5,666 nt of DNA, taken from the NCBI GenBank assembly GCA_947311175.1, contig CAMZKK010000229.1:1-5666 (forward strand), written 5' to 3'. Positions 1 through 5,129 of the stretch are shown here, piece after piece. Made by a program: the position numbers and the translations under genes. Every line of letters begins with the position of its first letter. Position 1 is the first letter of the stretch. Below the pieces are notes generated by a model, which worked only from the letters and a program-made list of their open reading frames with translations, searched no databases and was not told the origin of the DNA. The stretch comes from an uncultured Planctomycetota bacterium (lineage in GTDB: Bacteria; Planctomycetota; SZUA-567; JAFGNG01).

Positions 1-1
1 C

Positions 2-58
2 TTGTGTCTTCCTGATTTGATTAGTTGTGTAAGTGAAAAAATAATGGAGAAAAAATGA
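2..58 (+). CDS. possible 3' tail of an upstream gene
   Basis: The reading frame starting at base 2 is open to a TGA at 56-58 and would encode an 18-residue tail ending in EKIMEKK. The other two + frames close early, at 13-15 and 18-20. The stop overlaps the sulP start as ATGA (55-58), a common arrangement for translationally coupled genes. The stretch is too short to recognise a family, and 18 open codons could easily occur by chance, so the overlap is the main support. If it is not coding, this stretch is simply the sulP leader. Confidence 0.3.
   Translation: MCLPDLISCVSEKIMEKK
46..49 (+). promoter_or_regulatory. ribosome binding site of the sulP gene
   Basis: GGAG lies five bases before the ATG at 55, in an otherwise A-rich stretch. 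It supports that start over other in-frame candidates. Confidence 0.7.
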
Positions 59-1668
59 AGTCATTGCATATTGAAAATAGATTTTTTAAATTAAAGATTA
101 ACCGTCCTCGCAATTTTAGGACAGATGTCTTGTCTGGTATTACGGTGGCACTAGCTCTAATTCCGGAGGCAGTGGCATTTTCTTTTGTAGCTCACGTAGA
201 TCCCAAGATTGGTCTTTATGCAGCCTTTATGGTTGGTTTGATTTCTGCGGTCTTTGGCGGCCGTCCAGGGATGATTTCGGGAGCGACAGGTGCAGTGGCA
301 GTTATTTTCGCTCCGTTGATGATTTCCCAAATAGCGGTTGTGGGAAATAAAGGGGCAACTGAATATCTTTTTGCAACCGTATTGTTGATGGGGATAATTC
401 AAGCAATATTTGGGATTTTAAAGTTGGGTAAATTTATCAGGCTGGTTCCTTATCCGGTTATGCTTGGCTTTGTAAATGGCTTGGCAATAATAATATTTAA
501 AGCCCAGTTTTCACAATTTTATGTTGGCAACGGTTCCGAAAAAACTTTACTATCTTCGACTCCAATGGCAATAATGCTTATTGGGATTTTTATAACAATG
601 ATAATTTGCCATTTTTTACCAAAGCTTACTAAGGCGGTACCAGCTACACTTGTTGCGATTATTACCGTTACAATTGGTGCGGAAATCCTAAATAAATTTG
701 ATATTTATCACCTCCGCAATGTGTTGGATTTTGTCCAAACGATGGATCCCAGTAAAACTACAATAGCGGCATCTCTTCCAACTTTTGGGATTCCTGATGT
801 GCCATTTAATTTTGCAACCCTGAAATTAATTTTCCCATTTGCTTTTATTGCCGCTTCAGTTGGATTGATTGAGTCTTTGATGACACTTACCCTTGTTGAT
901 GAAATAACGGAAACTCGTGGCAAGGGAAATCGTGAATGTATTGGGCAGGGATTTGCAAATATCGTCAATGGTTTTTTCGGGGGAATGGGTGGCTGTGCAA
1001 TGATTGGTCAGAGTATGATTAATATTCGAGGTGGTGGCAGAGGAAGGACATCAGGAATAGTTGCGGCATCAACTCTACTTTTGCTGGTTGTTTTTCTTGC
1101 CAAGTATGTGGAGATTATTCCGTTAGCAGCACTTGTGGGAGTTATGTTCATGGTGGTTATTGGCACATTTGAATGGTCTAGTTTAAGGATTATGTCAAGA
1201 ATTCCAAGAGCAGATGCTTTTATCATTGTTTTAGTTTCAGCCGTTACGGTTGTTGAAGATTTAGCGATTGCGGTGTTTGTTGGGATTATTGCCTCAGCCC
1301 TAATCTTTGCCTGGCAACGAGGGCAGATCATAAATGTTGAAGTAAGCAGCGAGAAGGCAAACTCAAAGGTTTATAAATTAAATGGCTGTTTGTTCTTTGG
1401 TTCCGTTAGTTCATTTAAAAATCTATTTGATTTCAATAGCGAACCTAAAGACATAATAATTGATTTCCAAAACGCTCGAGTTTATGATCACTCTGGGCTT
1501 GAAGCCATTAATTTCGTTGCAGAAAAATCTGCAGAGCTTGGGAAATCACTTCACCTTTTAAATTTAAGTAAAGAATGTCGAGAATTACTAAATAAAGCTG
1601 AAAGTATTGTTGAGGTAAGTGTTATTGAAAACCTTGATTGGCATATAGCAGATGATTCGTTGGCGTAA
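55..1668 (+). CDS. SulP-family inorganic anion transporter with C-terminal STAS domain
   Basis: This is a 537-residue inner-membrane secondary transporter. Family members carry sulfate, bicarbonate or C4-dicarboxylates, usually with H+ or Na+; the substrate cannot be read from this sequence. A short basic N-terminus leads into hydrophobic segments from about residue 24 to 420, the SulP/UraA-like membrane core. The first signature is at about 24-90 (ALIPEAVAF, GLYAAF, GRPGMISGATGA). The second is at about 270-334, with E273, the VDEITETRG loop and GGMGGCAMIGQS followed by a Gly/Arg-rich NIRGGGRGRTSG turn. A cytoplasmic STAS domain occupies about 437-530, with the typical helix-start motif DHSG at 478-481. 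The length is normal and nothing looks broken. No sulfate-assimilation or carbonic anhydrase gene lies nearby to hint at substrate. The family call is firm; the substrate is open. Confidence 0.93.
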   Translation: MKSLHIENRFFKLKINRPRNFRTDVLSGITVALALIPEAVAFSFVAHVDPKIGLYAAFMVGLISAVFGGRPGMISGATGAVAVIFAPLMISQIAVVGNKGATEYLFATVLLMGIIQAIFGILKLGKFIRLVPYPVMLGFVNGLAIIIFKAQFSQFYVGNGSEKTLLSSTPMAIMLIGIFITMIICHFLPKLTKAVPATLVAIITVTIGAEILNKFDIYHLRNVLDFVQTMDPSKTTIAASLPTFGIPDVPFNFATLKLIFPFAFIAASVGLIESLMTLTLVDEITETRGKGNRECIGQGFANIVNGFFGGMGGCAMIGQSMINIRGGGRGRTSGIVAASTLLLLVVFLAKYVEIIPLAALVGVMFMVVIGTFEWSSLRIMSRIPRADAFIIVLVSAVTVVEDLAIAVFVGIIASALIFAWQRGQIINVEVSSEKANSKVYKLNGCLFFGSVSSFKNLFDFNSEPKDIIIDFQNARVYDHSGLEAINFVAEKSAELGKSLHLLNLSKECRELLNKAESIVEVSVIENLDWHIADDSLA

Positions 1669-1731
1669 TATTAAATTCAAAAGTCCGAGTTTATCAAATT
1701 TTTTTATGTAGTATCTTTTCTTTATATTTAT

Positions 1732-1768
1732 ATTAAACCTAAATTCTAACTACTGGGTTTAGTTTAAT
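1732..1768 (+). terminator. AT-rich dyad after sulP, possible transcript end
   Basis: The arms ATTAAACCTAAA (1732-1743) and TTTAGTTTAAT (1758-1768) can pair over 11 bases with one bulged C, around a 14-base loop. A T-rich stretch (ATTTTCTAAATTT) follows shortly. It lies between the sulP stop and the next promoter, where a terminator would be expected. The stem is almost all A-T, so it would be weak, and similar dyads occur by chance in AT-rich spacers. Confidence 0.25.
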
Positions 1769-1786
1769 TAATTTTCTAAATTTAAC

Positions 1787-1804
1787 ATTCACAAAAATGT
1801 GGAT
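1787..1804. promoter_or_regulatory. inverted repeat over the -35 region, candidate operator
   Basis: ATTCACA and TGTGGAT form a 7-base inverted repeat with one mismatch (T·G) around AAAA. It covers the whole -35 element and part of the promoter spacer, where a repressor would block RNA polymerase. No regulator gene is in the window, so the role is inferred from position only. Confidence 0.3.
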
Positions 1805-1815
1805 TAGTATATAAT
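1788..1815 (+). promoter_or_regulatory. sigma70-type promoter for the sugar kinase
   Basis: The -35 TTCACA (1788-1793, one mismatch to TTGACA) and the -10 TATAAT (1810-1815, consensus) are 16 bases apart. Transcription would start near 1821, giving a leader of about 85 bases before the kinase start. This is the best promoter match I found by eye in the window, and it separates the kinase from sulP. Confidence 0.6.
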
Positions 1816-1863
1816 AAGCTAACTTTGAATTCTGCAGATACTATGCAATTTATATGTATGTTG

Positions 1864-1878
1864 CTCGAAATATTTGAG
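1864..1878 (+). other. small leader hairpin before the kinase RBS
   Basis: CTCGAA and TTTGAG pair over six positions (one G·U) around an ATA loop, about 20 bases upstream of the ribosome binding site. It is short and could be chance. I see no riboswitch-like arrangement around it. Confidence 0.2.
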
Positions 1879-1897
1879 AAATTTTTATATATTAGAA

Positions 1898-1901
1898 AGG
1901 G
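1898..1901 (+). promoter_or_regulatory. ribosome binding site that decides the kinase start
   Basis: AGGG ends three bases before the ATG at 1905 and six bases before the adjacent ATG at 1908. The second spacing is the normal one, so 1908 is the more likely initiation codon. The difference is one methionine. Confidence 0.55.
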
Positions 1902-1907
1902 ATTATG

Positions 1908-2987
1908 ATGACGATTGAGTTTAAGAAGGATTGTAAGTATGCAATGATTGTTGCCACCAGTATGGGGCTTAGAATAACTCCGCAAAACGGTCAACCGGTG
2001 CATTGTAGTGAATTGTTTTCAATGCAAGCAACCAGTGCTGAAACAAACGTTGCAAATGTATCTGCTTCTCTTGGCTTGCCGGTAAAGGTATTGACTACTT
2101 TTGTAAAAGACAGTCCGATGGCAAGATTTATCAAAGATAGTCTTCGTCGTCGCAATATGAGCTACGAAGGAAAAGAAGTAGAACAGGGAGATCCTTGGGG
2201 TTATCGCCATCAATTTAATATTGCCGATAGCGGTTATGGTTCAAGAGGTCCAAGGGTTCAAAATGATAGAGCTGGTGAAGTCGGTAGAACTCTCAATGTG
2301 AATGATTTTTATTTAGAAAGAATCTTCGGTAAAGAGGGGGTACAAATTGTTCACCTATCGGGATTGATTGCTGCACTATCTCCTGATACCGGAAAGTTTT
2401 GTCTTGAAATTGCAAAAGCTGCTAAAAAATACGGAACAAAAATTTCCTTTGATTTAAATCACCGTGCTTCATTTTGGGCAGGCAGAGAAAAAGAATTAAG
2501 TGAAATTTTTTCTGAAATTGCTGGAGTATCTGATATTCTTATTGGCAATGAAGAAGATTTTCAACTTTGTCTCGGCATTAAAGGTCCAGAAGCTGGCGGA
2601 AAAGATATATCTGCAAAAATAGATGGTTTCAAAGAAATGATTAATCGTGTAAAAGAGGCATATCCAAGTACTGAAGTTTTTGCAACCACCCTTAGAGAAG
2701 TAGAAACTGCTAATCTTCATCAGTGGGGGGCAATAATGCGAGAAGGCGATTCATGGCATGTAATAGAGCCAAAACCAATTACTGTCCTTGATAGAATTGG
2801 TGGTGGAGATGGATTTGTAGGCGGAATGCTTTACGCAGCCTTAAAAGGTTGGGAACCGGAAAAATGGCCACAATTTGGCTGGGCAACTGGGGCGTTGGCA
2901 GCAACTATGCTAACCGACTATGGACAACCGGCAGACGAAGAACAAGTTTGGAGCATCTGGGGCGGAAACGCCAGAGTAAAGCGTTAA
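1908..2987 (+). CDS. PfkB-family sugar kinase, 2-keto-3-deoxygluconate kinase-like
   Basis: This 359-residue cytoplasmic kinase of the ribokinase/PfkB fold transfers phosphate from ATP to a sugar or sugar acid. The closest functional guess is 2-dehydro-3-deoxygluconate, an intermediate of uronic acid breakdown. Numbered from 1908, SAETNVA (43-49) fits the N-terminal substrate-site motif. YRHQFNIADSG (99-109) is in the lid/substrate region. SFDLNHRASFW (180-190) matches the D-x-N-x-R-x-x-x-W pattern of KDG kinases, and GNEEDF (213-218) is the usual N-x-E-E motif. DRIGGGDGF (295-303) replaces the common D-T-x-G-A-G-D-x-F anion-hole motif, with D301 as catalytic base. The protein is slightly longer than typical KDG kinases and has a Gly/Arg-rich segment at about 109-127. 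No aldolase, isomerase or sugar transporter lies nearby, so the substrate is unproven. It has its own promoter and a TAATAA double stop. Confidence 0.88.
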   Translation: MTIEFKKDCKYAMIVATSMGLRITPQNGQPVHCSELFSMQATSAETNVANVSASLGLPVKVLTTFVKDSPMARFIKDSLRRRNMSYEGKEVEQGDPWGYRHQFNIADSGYGSRGPRVQNDRAGEVGRTLNVNDFYLERIFGKEGVQIVHLSGLIAALSPDTGKFCLEIAKAAKKYGTKISFDLNHRASFWAGREKELSEIFSEIAGVSDILIGNEEDFQLCLGIKGPEAGGKDISAKIDGFKEMINRVKEAYPSTEVFATTLREVETANLHQWGAIMREGDSWHVIEPKPITVLDRIGGGDGFVGGMLYAALKGWEPEKWPQFGWATGALAATMLTDYGQPADEEQVWSIWGGNARVKR

Positions 2988-2993
2988 TAAAAC

Positions 2994-3026
2994 ACTGGAC
3001 ATGCAAAGCTTATTTGCGTGTCTAGT
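2994..3026 (+). other. hairpin 1 downstream of the sugar kinase
   Basis: Two 14-base arms (ACTGGACATGCAAA and TTTGCGTGTCTAGT) pair completely, with two G·T positions, around the five-base loop GCTTA. There is no T-run after it, so it is not a standard intrinsic terminator. It could still protect the kinase mRNA 3' end or slow the polymerase. Confidence 0.65.
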
Positions 3027-3037
3027 ATCCCTATTCC

Positions 3038-3070
3038 ACGGGACATGCAAAGTTTCTTTGCGTGTCCCGT
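3038..3070 (+). other. hairpin 2 downstream of the sugar kinase
   Basis: Two 15-base arms (ACGGGACATGCAAAG and CTTTGCGTGTCCCGT) pair with a single G·T position around a TTT loop, the strongest predicted stem in the window. Compared with hairpin 1, the third pair changed from T-A to G-C on both sides, and the fourth from G·T to G-C. The sequence after it is ATCCTTATT, not a T-run. Confidence 0.7.
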
Positions 3071-3109
3071 ATCCTTATTCGCATCCTTATTAAATGAAAC
3101 CCTCATCGG

Positions 3110-3140
3110 CACATGTCATTTATACCACAAAGGACATGTG
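3110..3140 (+). terminator. third dyad, weak terminator or regulatory site
   Basis: CACATGTC (3110-3117) and GACATGTG (3133-3140) are perfect 8-base inverted arms around a 15-base loop. The sequence TATTTTAACTT follows, giving a mildly T-rich tail. It could be a weak terminator for the kinase transcript. It could instead be an operator, since it ends only nine bases before the candidate -35 of the NDK promoter. It shares GGACATG with the preceding hairpins. Confidence 0.35.
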
Positions 3141-3149
3141 TATTTTAAC

Positions 3150-3177
3150 TTCAAATTTCAACTGAGGAGTTTAGAAT
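3150..3177 (+). promoter_or_regulatory. candidate promoter for the NDK-hydrolase-pilT unit
   Basis: TTCAAA (3150-3155) and TAGAAT (3172-3177) are separated by 16 bases and match sigma70 elements moderately. The start would be near 3184, with a leader of about 70 bases before the NDK start at 3253. AT-rich spacers give many such matches, so this is a candidate only. Confidence 0.3.
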
Positions 3178-3241
3178 AATTTAGGTTGAATGTATGTTGA
3201 TGATTTATTAATATACAACATTATAAATCATTTATTTATTT

Positions 3242-3245
3242 GGAG
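3242..3245 (+). promoter_or_regulatory. ribosome binding site fixing the NDK start
   Basis: GGAG sits seven bases before the ATG at 3253. The upstream in-frame ATG at 3190 has no comparable signal, and the 21 residues it would add (rich in Ile, Leu, Tyr) do not fit the NDK fold, which begins right after MSNE. Confidence 0.7.
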
Positions 3246-3252
3246 ATATATT

Positions 3253-4434
3253 ATGAGTAACGAACTTGCATATGCATTGATAACACCTTATAGTCTTAGT
3301 AAAAGTAGGACAGGCGGAATTATCGGAAGACTTATTAGCCAAACAAAATTGGAGTTGGTTGCTGTTAGAATGTATTCTCCGTCAAATAAATATGTAGATG
3401 AATATTTGGAAATAATCGAAAGTTCAAATATAAAAGCTCCGTTTAAGCAATGTTTTTATGATTATGTAAATCAAAATCTAAGAACAAAAAGTGCATTAGA
3501 AAAGGGATTTACCAATCGCTTTATGTTGCTTTTATTTAAGGGGAAAAACGCACTCAAAGAACTTCGTAGGGTTGTTGGTTCACCGTCAGGATTTAAGTAT
3601 GGGAATACCGTTAGAGGAACCTATGGCGATTGTTTGATGCGTGACGGTGAGGTTGAGTATTTTGAACCGGCAGTATTAATGGCTTCTGAAAAAAATCACA
3701 ATATTGAAACCTTGAAACTTTTGTCAAAATATGCAGAAAAAGATGGTGGTGTTATTGACAAGGTTGTGCCTTATGAAAAAGGAACAAAGATTGAAACTAC
3801 TCTTGTTATGCTAAAACCGGATAATTTTGTAAAACGCTCAAGCCGTCCGGGAAATATGATTGATATGTTTGCAAACACAGGACTAACAATTGTCGGAGCA
3901 AGACTTTTTAGTATGACGGTAGCACAAGGGTTGGAGTTTTACGGCTTCCTTGAAGGATTATTTACCAAAAAACTAAAATTTTTAGTTACTAATAAGTTAA
4001 TTAAAAACCTTTCCGGTGCCTTTGATTTTGAAGTTTCCGAACAAGATATTGATGTCATGGCAGATTTGCTAAAGGCTAAAAATGCTCATTGTGAAGTTGG
4101 TAAGATTATTGAATATATGACAGGGATTGATCCTGATACTATTAAAAATAATAAGACAAATGTTTCAGGGAATACCAAGTGCTTGGCACTGCTTTATCAA
4201 GGAGAGGATGCAATCAATAAAATTAGAACAATCCTTGGTGCAACTGATCCAAGTAAGGCTGAAGAAGGAACAATCAGAAGTGACTATGGTAGGGATTTAA
4301 TGAAAAATGGTGCTCACGCTTCTGATTCTGTAAAGAGTGCAGAAAGGGAAAGACCAATCGTTGGATTAAACGGTGGCGAGAAGGCAGAGATTAAAAAAAT
4401 AATTTCGGGATTTGTAAATAAAAAGAAAATTTAA
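3253..4434 (+). CDS. ndk: two-domain nucleoside diphosphate kinase, first domain lacking catalytic residues
   Basis: NDK moves the gamma-phosphate between nucleoside tri- and diphosphates through a phosphohistidine. This 393-residue protein is over twice the usual ~140 and reads as two NDK-like halves. In the second (about 180-372) the site is complete: K188 in LVMLKPD, Y230, R325 and T331 in RTILGATDP, R342, N352 and the phospho-acceptor H355 in NGAHASDS (usually HGSDS). It carries an extra block at about 246-308. The first half (about 4-145) keeps the fold pattern (ALITPYSLSKSRTGG, KNALKELRRVVGSP, VRGTYGDCLM), but T11 stands where Lys is expected and V134 near the His position, followed by YFEPAVL. 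It is therefore probably non-catalytic, perhaps structural or regulatory. The start at 3253 is set by GGAG. The stop overlaps the next start by one base. Kinase activity is likely through the C-terminal half only. Confidence 0.85.
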   Translation: MSNELAYALITPYSLSKSRTGGIIGRLISQTKLELVAVRMYSPSNKYVDEYLEIIESSNIKAPFKQCFYDYVNQNLRTKSALEKGFTNRFMLLLFKGKNALKELRRVVGSPSGFKYGNTVRGTYGDCLMRDGEVEYFEPAVLMASEKNHNIETLKLLSKYAEKDGGVIDKVVPYEKGTKIETTLVMLKPDNFVKRSSRPGNMIDMFANTGLTIVGARLFSMTVAQGLEFYGFLEGLFTKKLKFLVTNKLIKNLSGAFDFEVSEQDIDVMADLLKAKNAHCEVGKIIEYMTGIDPDTIKNNKTNVSGNTKCLALLYQGEDAINKIRTILGATDPSKAEEGTIRSDYGRDLMKNGAHASDSVKSAERERPIVGLNGGEKAEIKKIISGFVNKKKI

Positions 4435-5078
4435 TGAATGACAATATCACAACCATCAAGGTTGGCTCACTGGAAACTTGCTGTTATATCGTCAGCAACA
4501 ACAATAAAGAATGCATTGTCATTGACCCGGGGGAAGACGCTGTCAAAATATCGGAAGAAATTGCGAAGAGGAATTTAATTTGCAAATACATAATGATAAC
4601 GCATAGTCATTTTGACCATGTTGCCGGGCTTAGTGATTTAAAATCTATGTATGGTGATGCAAAAATCTTATGTCATAAAATTTGCGGCAAGAGAATGCAA
4701 ACACCACAGTTTAATCTTGGAGAAATGCTTGGGATAATTGTTAAAACGCCACCGGAAGACAAAGCTCTTGAAGAAAATGAAATTATTGATTTTGGTAATC
4801 TTTCTATTAAATGTCTCTATCTTCCGGGGCATGCACCGGGACACATGGTTTTTTATATTAGTGAACTAAAAAGTGTTTTTTGTGGCGACACCCTTTTTAA
4901 TGGCTCAATGGGTCGAACAGATTTTGAGGGATGTTCATATAACGATTTAGCAATGGGGATAAAAAATCATCTCTTGACTTTACCAAAAGATACAGTGGTT
5001 TATCCGGGGCATGGATTATCAACAACAATTAAAAAAGAATTGAATACAAATCCGTTTATCAAAGATATAAAACAGTAA
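4434..5078 (+). CDS. YcbL-like metallo-beta-lactamase-fold hydrolase (glyoxalase II-type)
   Basis: This 214-residue cytoplasmic metal-dependent hydrolase contains the whole metal site: THSHFDH (H57, H59, D61, H62), H133 in PGHAPGH, bridging D152 in CGDTLFNGSMGRTD, and H193 in YPGHG. The GDTLFxGSxGRTD stretch, the short length and the ending NPFIKD match the YcbL-like branch. That branch lacks the C-terminal helical domain of classical glyoxalase II, which hydrolyses S-lactoylglutathione and is about 250 residues long. The natural substrate may therefore be another thioester; this is inference. The ATG overlaps the NDK stop by one base (TAATG), and there is no strong Shine-Dalgarno sequence, only A-rich sequence, so re-initiation after NDK is likely. 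A second ATG at 4438 is out of frame. Family confidence is high; substrate is unknown. Confidence 0.9.
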   Translation: MNDNITTIKVGSLETCCYIVSNNNKECIVIDPGEDAVKISEEIAKRNLICKYIMITHSHFDHVAGLSDLKSMYGDAKILCHKICGKRMQTPQFNLGEMLGIIVKTPPEDKALEENEIIDFGNLSIKCLYLPGHAPGHMVFYISELKSVFCGDTLFNGSMGRTDFEGCSYNDLAMGIKNHLLTLPKDTVVYPGHGLSTTIKKELNTNPFIKDIKQ

Positions 5079-5087
5079 TATCTATTC

Positions 5088-5095
5088 ACAATTGT
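5088..5095. other. short perfect palindrome between hydrolase and pilT
   Basis: ACAATTGT lies in the 51-base gap between the two genes. An 8-base palindrome in AT-rich DNA is expected fairly often, and no promoter elements flank it convincingly. I see nothing else in this gap besides the pilT ribosome binding site. Confidence 0.15.
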
Positions 5096-5118
5096 AAATC
5101 AACGTGATTCTTGTAAAA

Positions 5119-5123
5119 AGGGG
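5119..5123 (+). promoter_or_regulatory. ribosome binding site of pilT
   Basis: AGGGG ends six bases before the ATG at 5130. It fixes the pilT start. Confidence 0.65.
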
Positions 5124-5129
5124 ACGAGC

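Larger units (their letters stand above)
2994..3081. repeat. two tandem 44-base hairpin-forming repeat units
   Basis: Unit 1 (2994-3037) and unit 2 (3038-3081) lie directly head to tail and are identical at 37 of 44 positions. The first 33 bases of each are a dyad and the last 11 are a tail, GTATCCYTATT-like in character. The tail motif ATCCTTATT appears once more at 3083-3091, 12 bases after its copy in unit 2. The units begin seven bases after the kinase stop. They resemble REP-type intergenic palindromes in design, but I cannot tell from one window whether they are dispersed in the genome. Confidence 0.75.

Noticed and set aside
1008..1331. Minus-strand open frame inside sulP
   Set aside because: It is antisense to conserved SulP membrane segments and the Ser/Thr/Ile-rich product is what antisense of a membrane gene gives. 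The other minus-strand frames within the genes are shadows for similar reasons.
1699..1705. T7 run after sulP as an intrinsic terminator
   Set aside because: No G-C-bearing hairpin precedes it.
1821..1904. Riboswitch in the kinase leader
   Set aside because: Only one short six-pair hairpin is visible, with no conserved aptamer motif or alternative terminator structure.
2994..3070. Hairpins 1 and 2 as a classical intrinsic terminator pair
   Set aside because: The stems are strong enough, but neither is followed by a T-run on the + strand, and no minus-strand gene converges on them. I kept them as repeats of unknown role.
2994..3091. Small CRISPR array
   Set aside because: There are only two full units, placed directly end to end with no unique spacers between them, and no cas gene is present.
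3164..3169. GAGGAG as a ribosome binding site for a small gene before NDK
   Set aside because: No ATG, GTG or TTG follows at workable distance, and the nearest ATG (3190) is about 20 bases away.
3190..3252. Upstream in-frame ATG at 3190 extending the NDK by 21 residues
   Set aside because: It has no good ribosome binding site, the added residues are an AT-driven Ile/Leu/Tyr run, and the ATG at 3253 has GGAG at ideal spacing with the NDK fold starting right after it.
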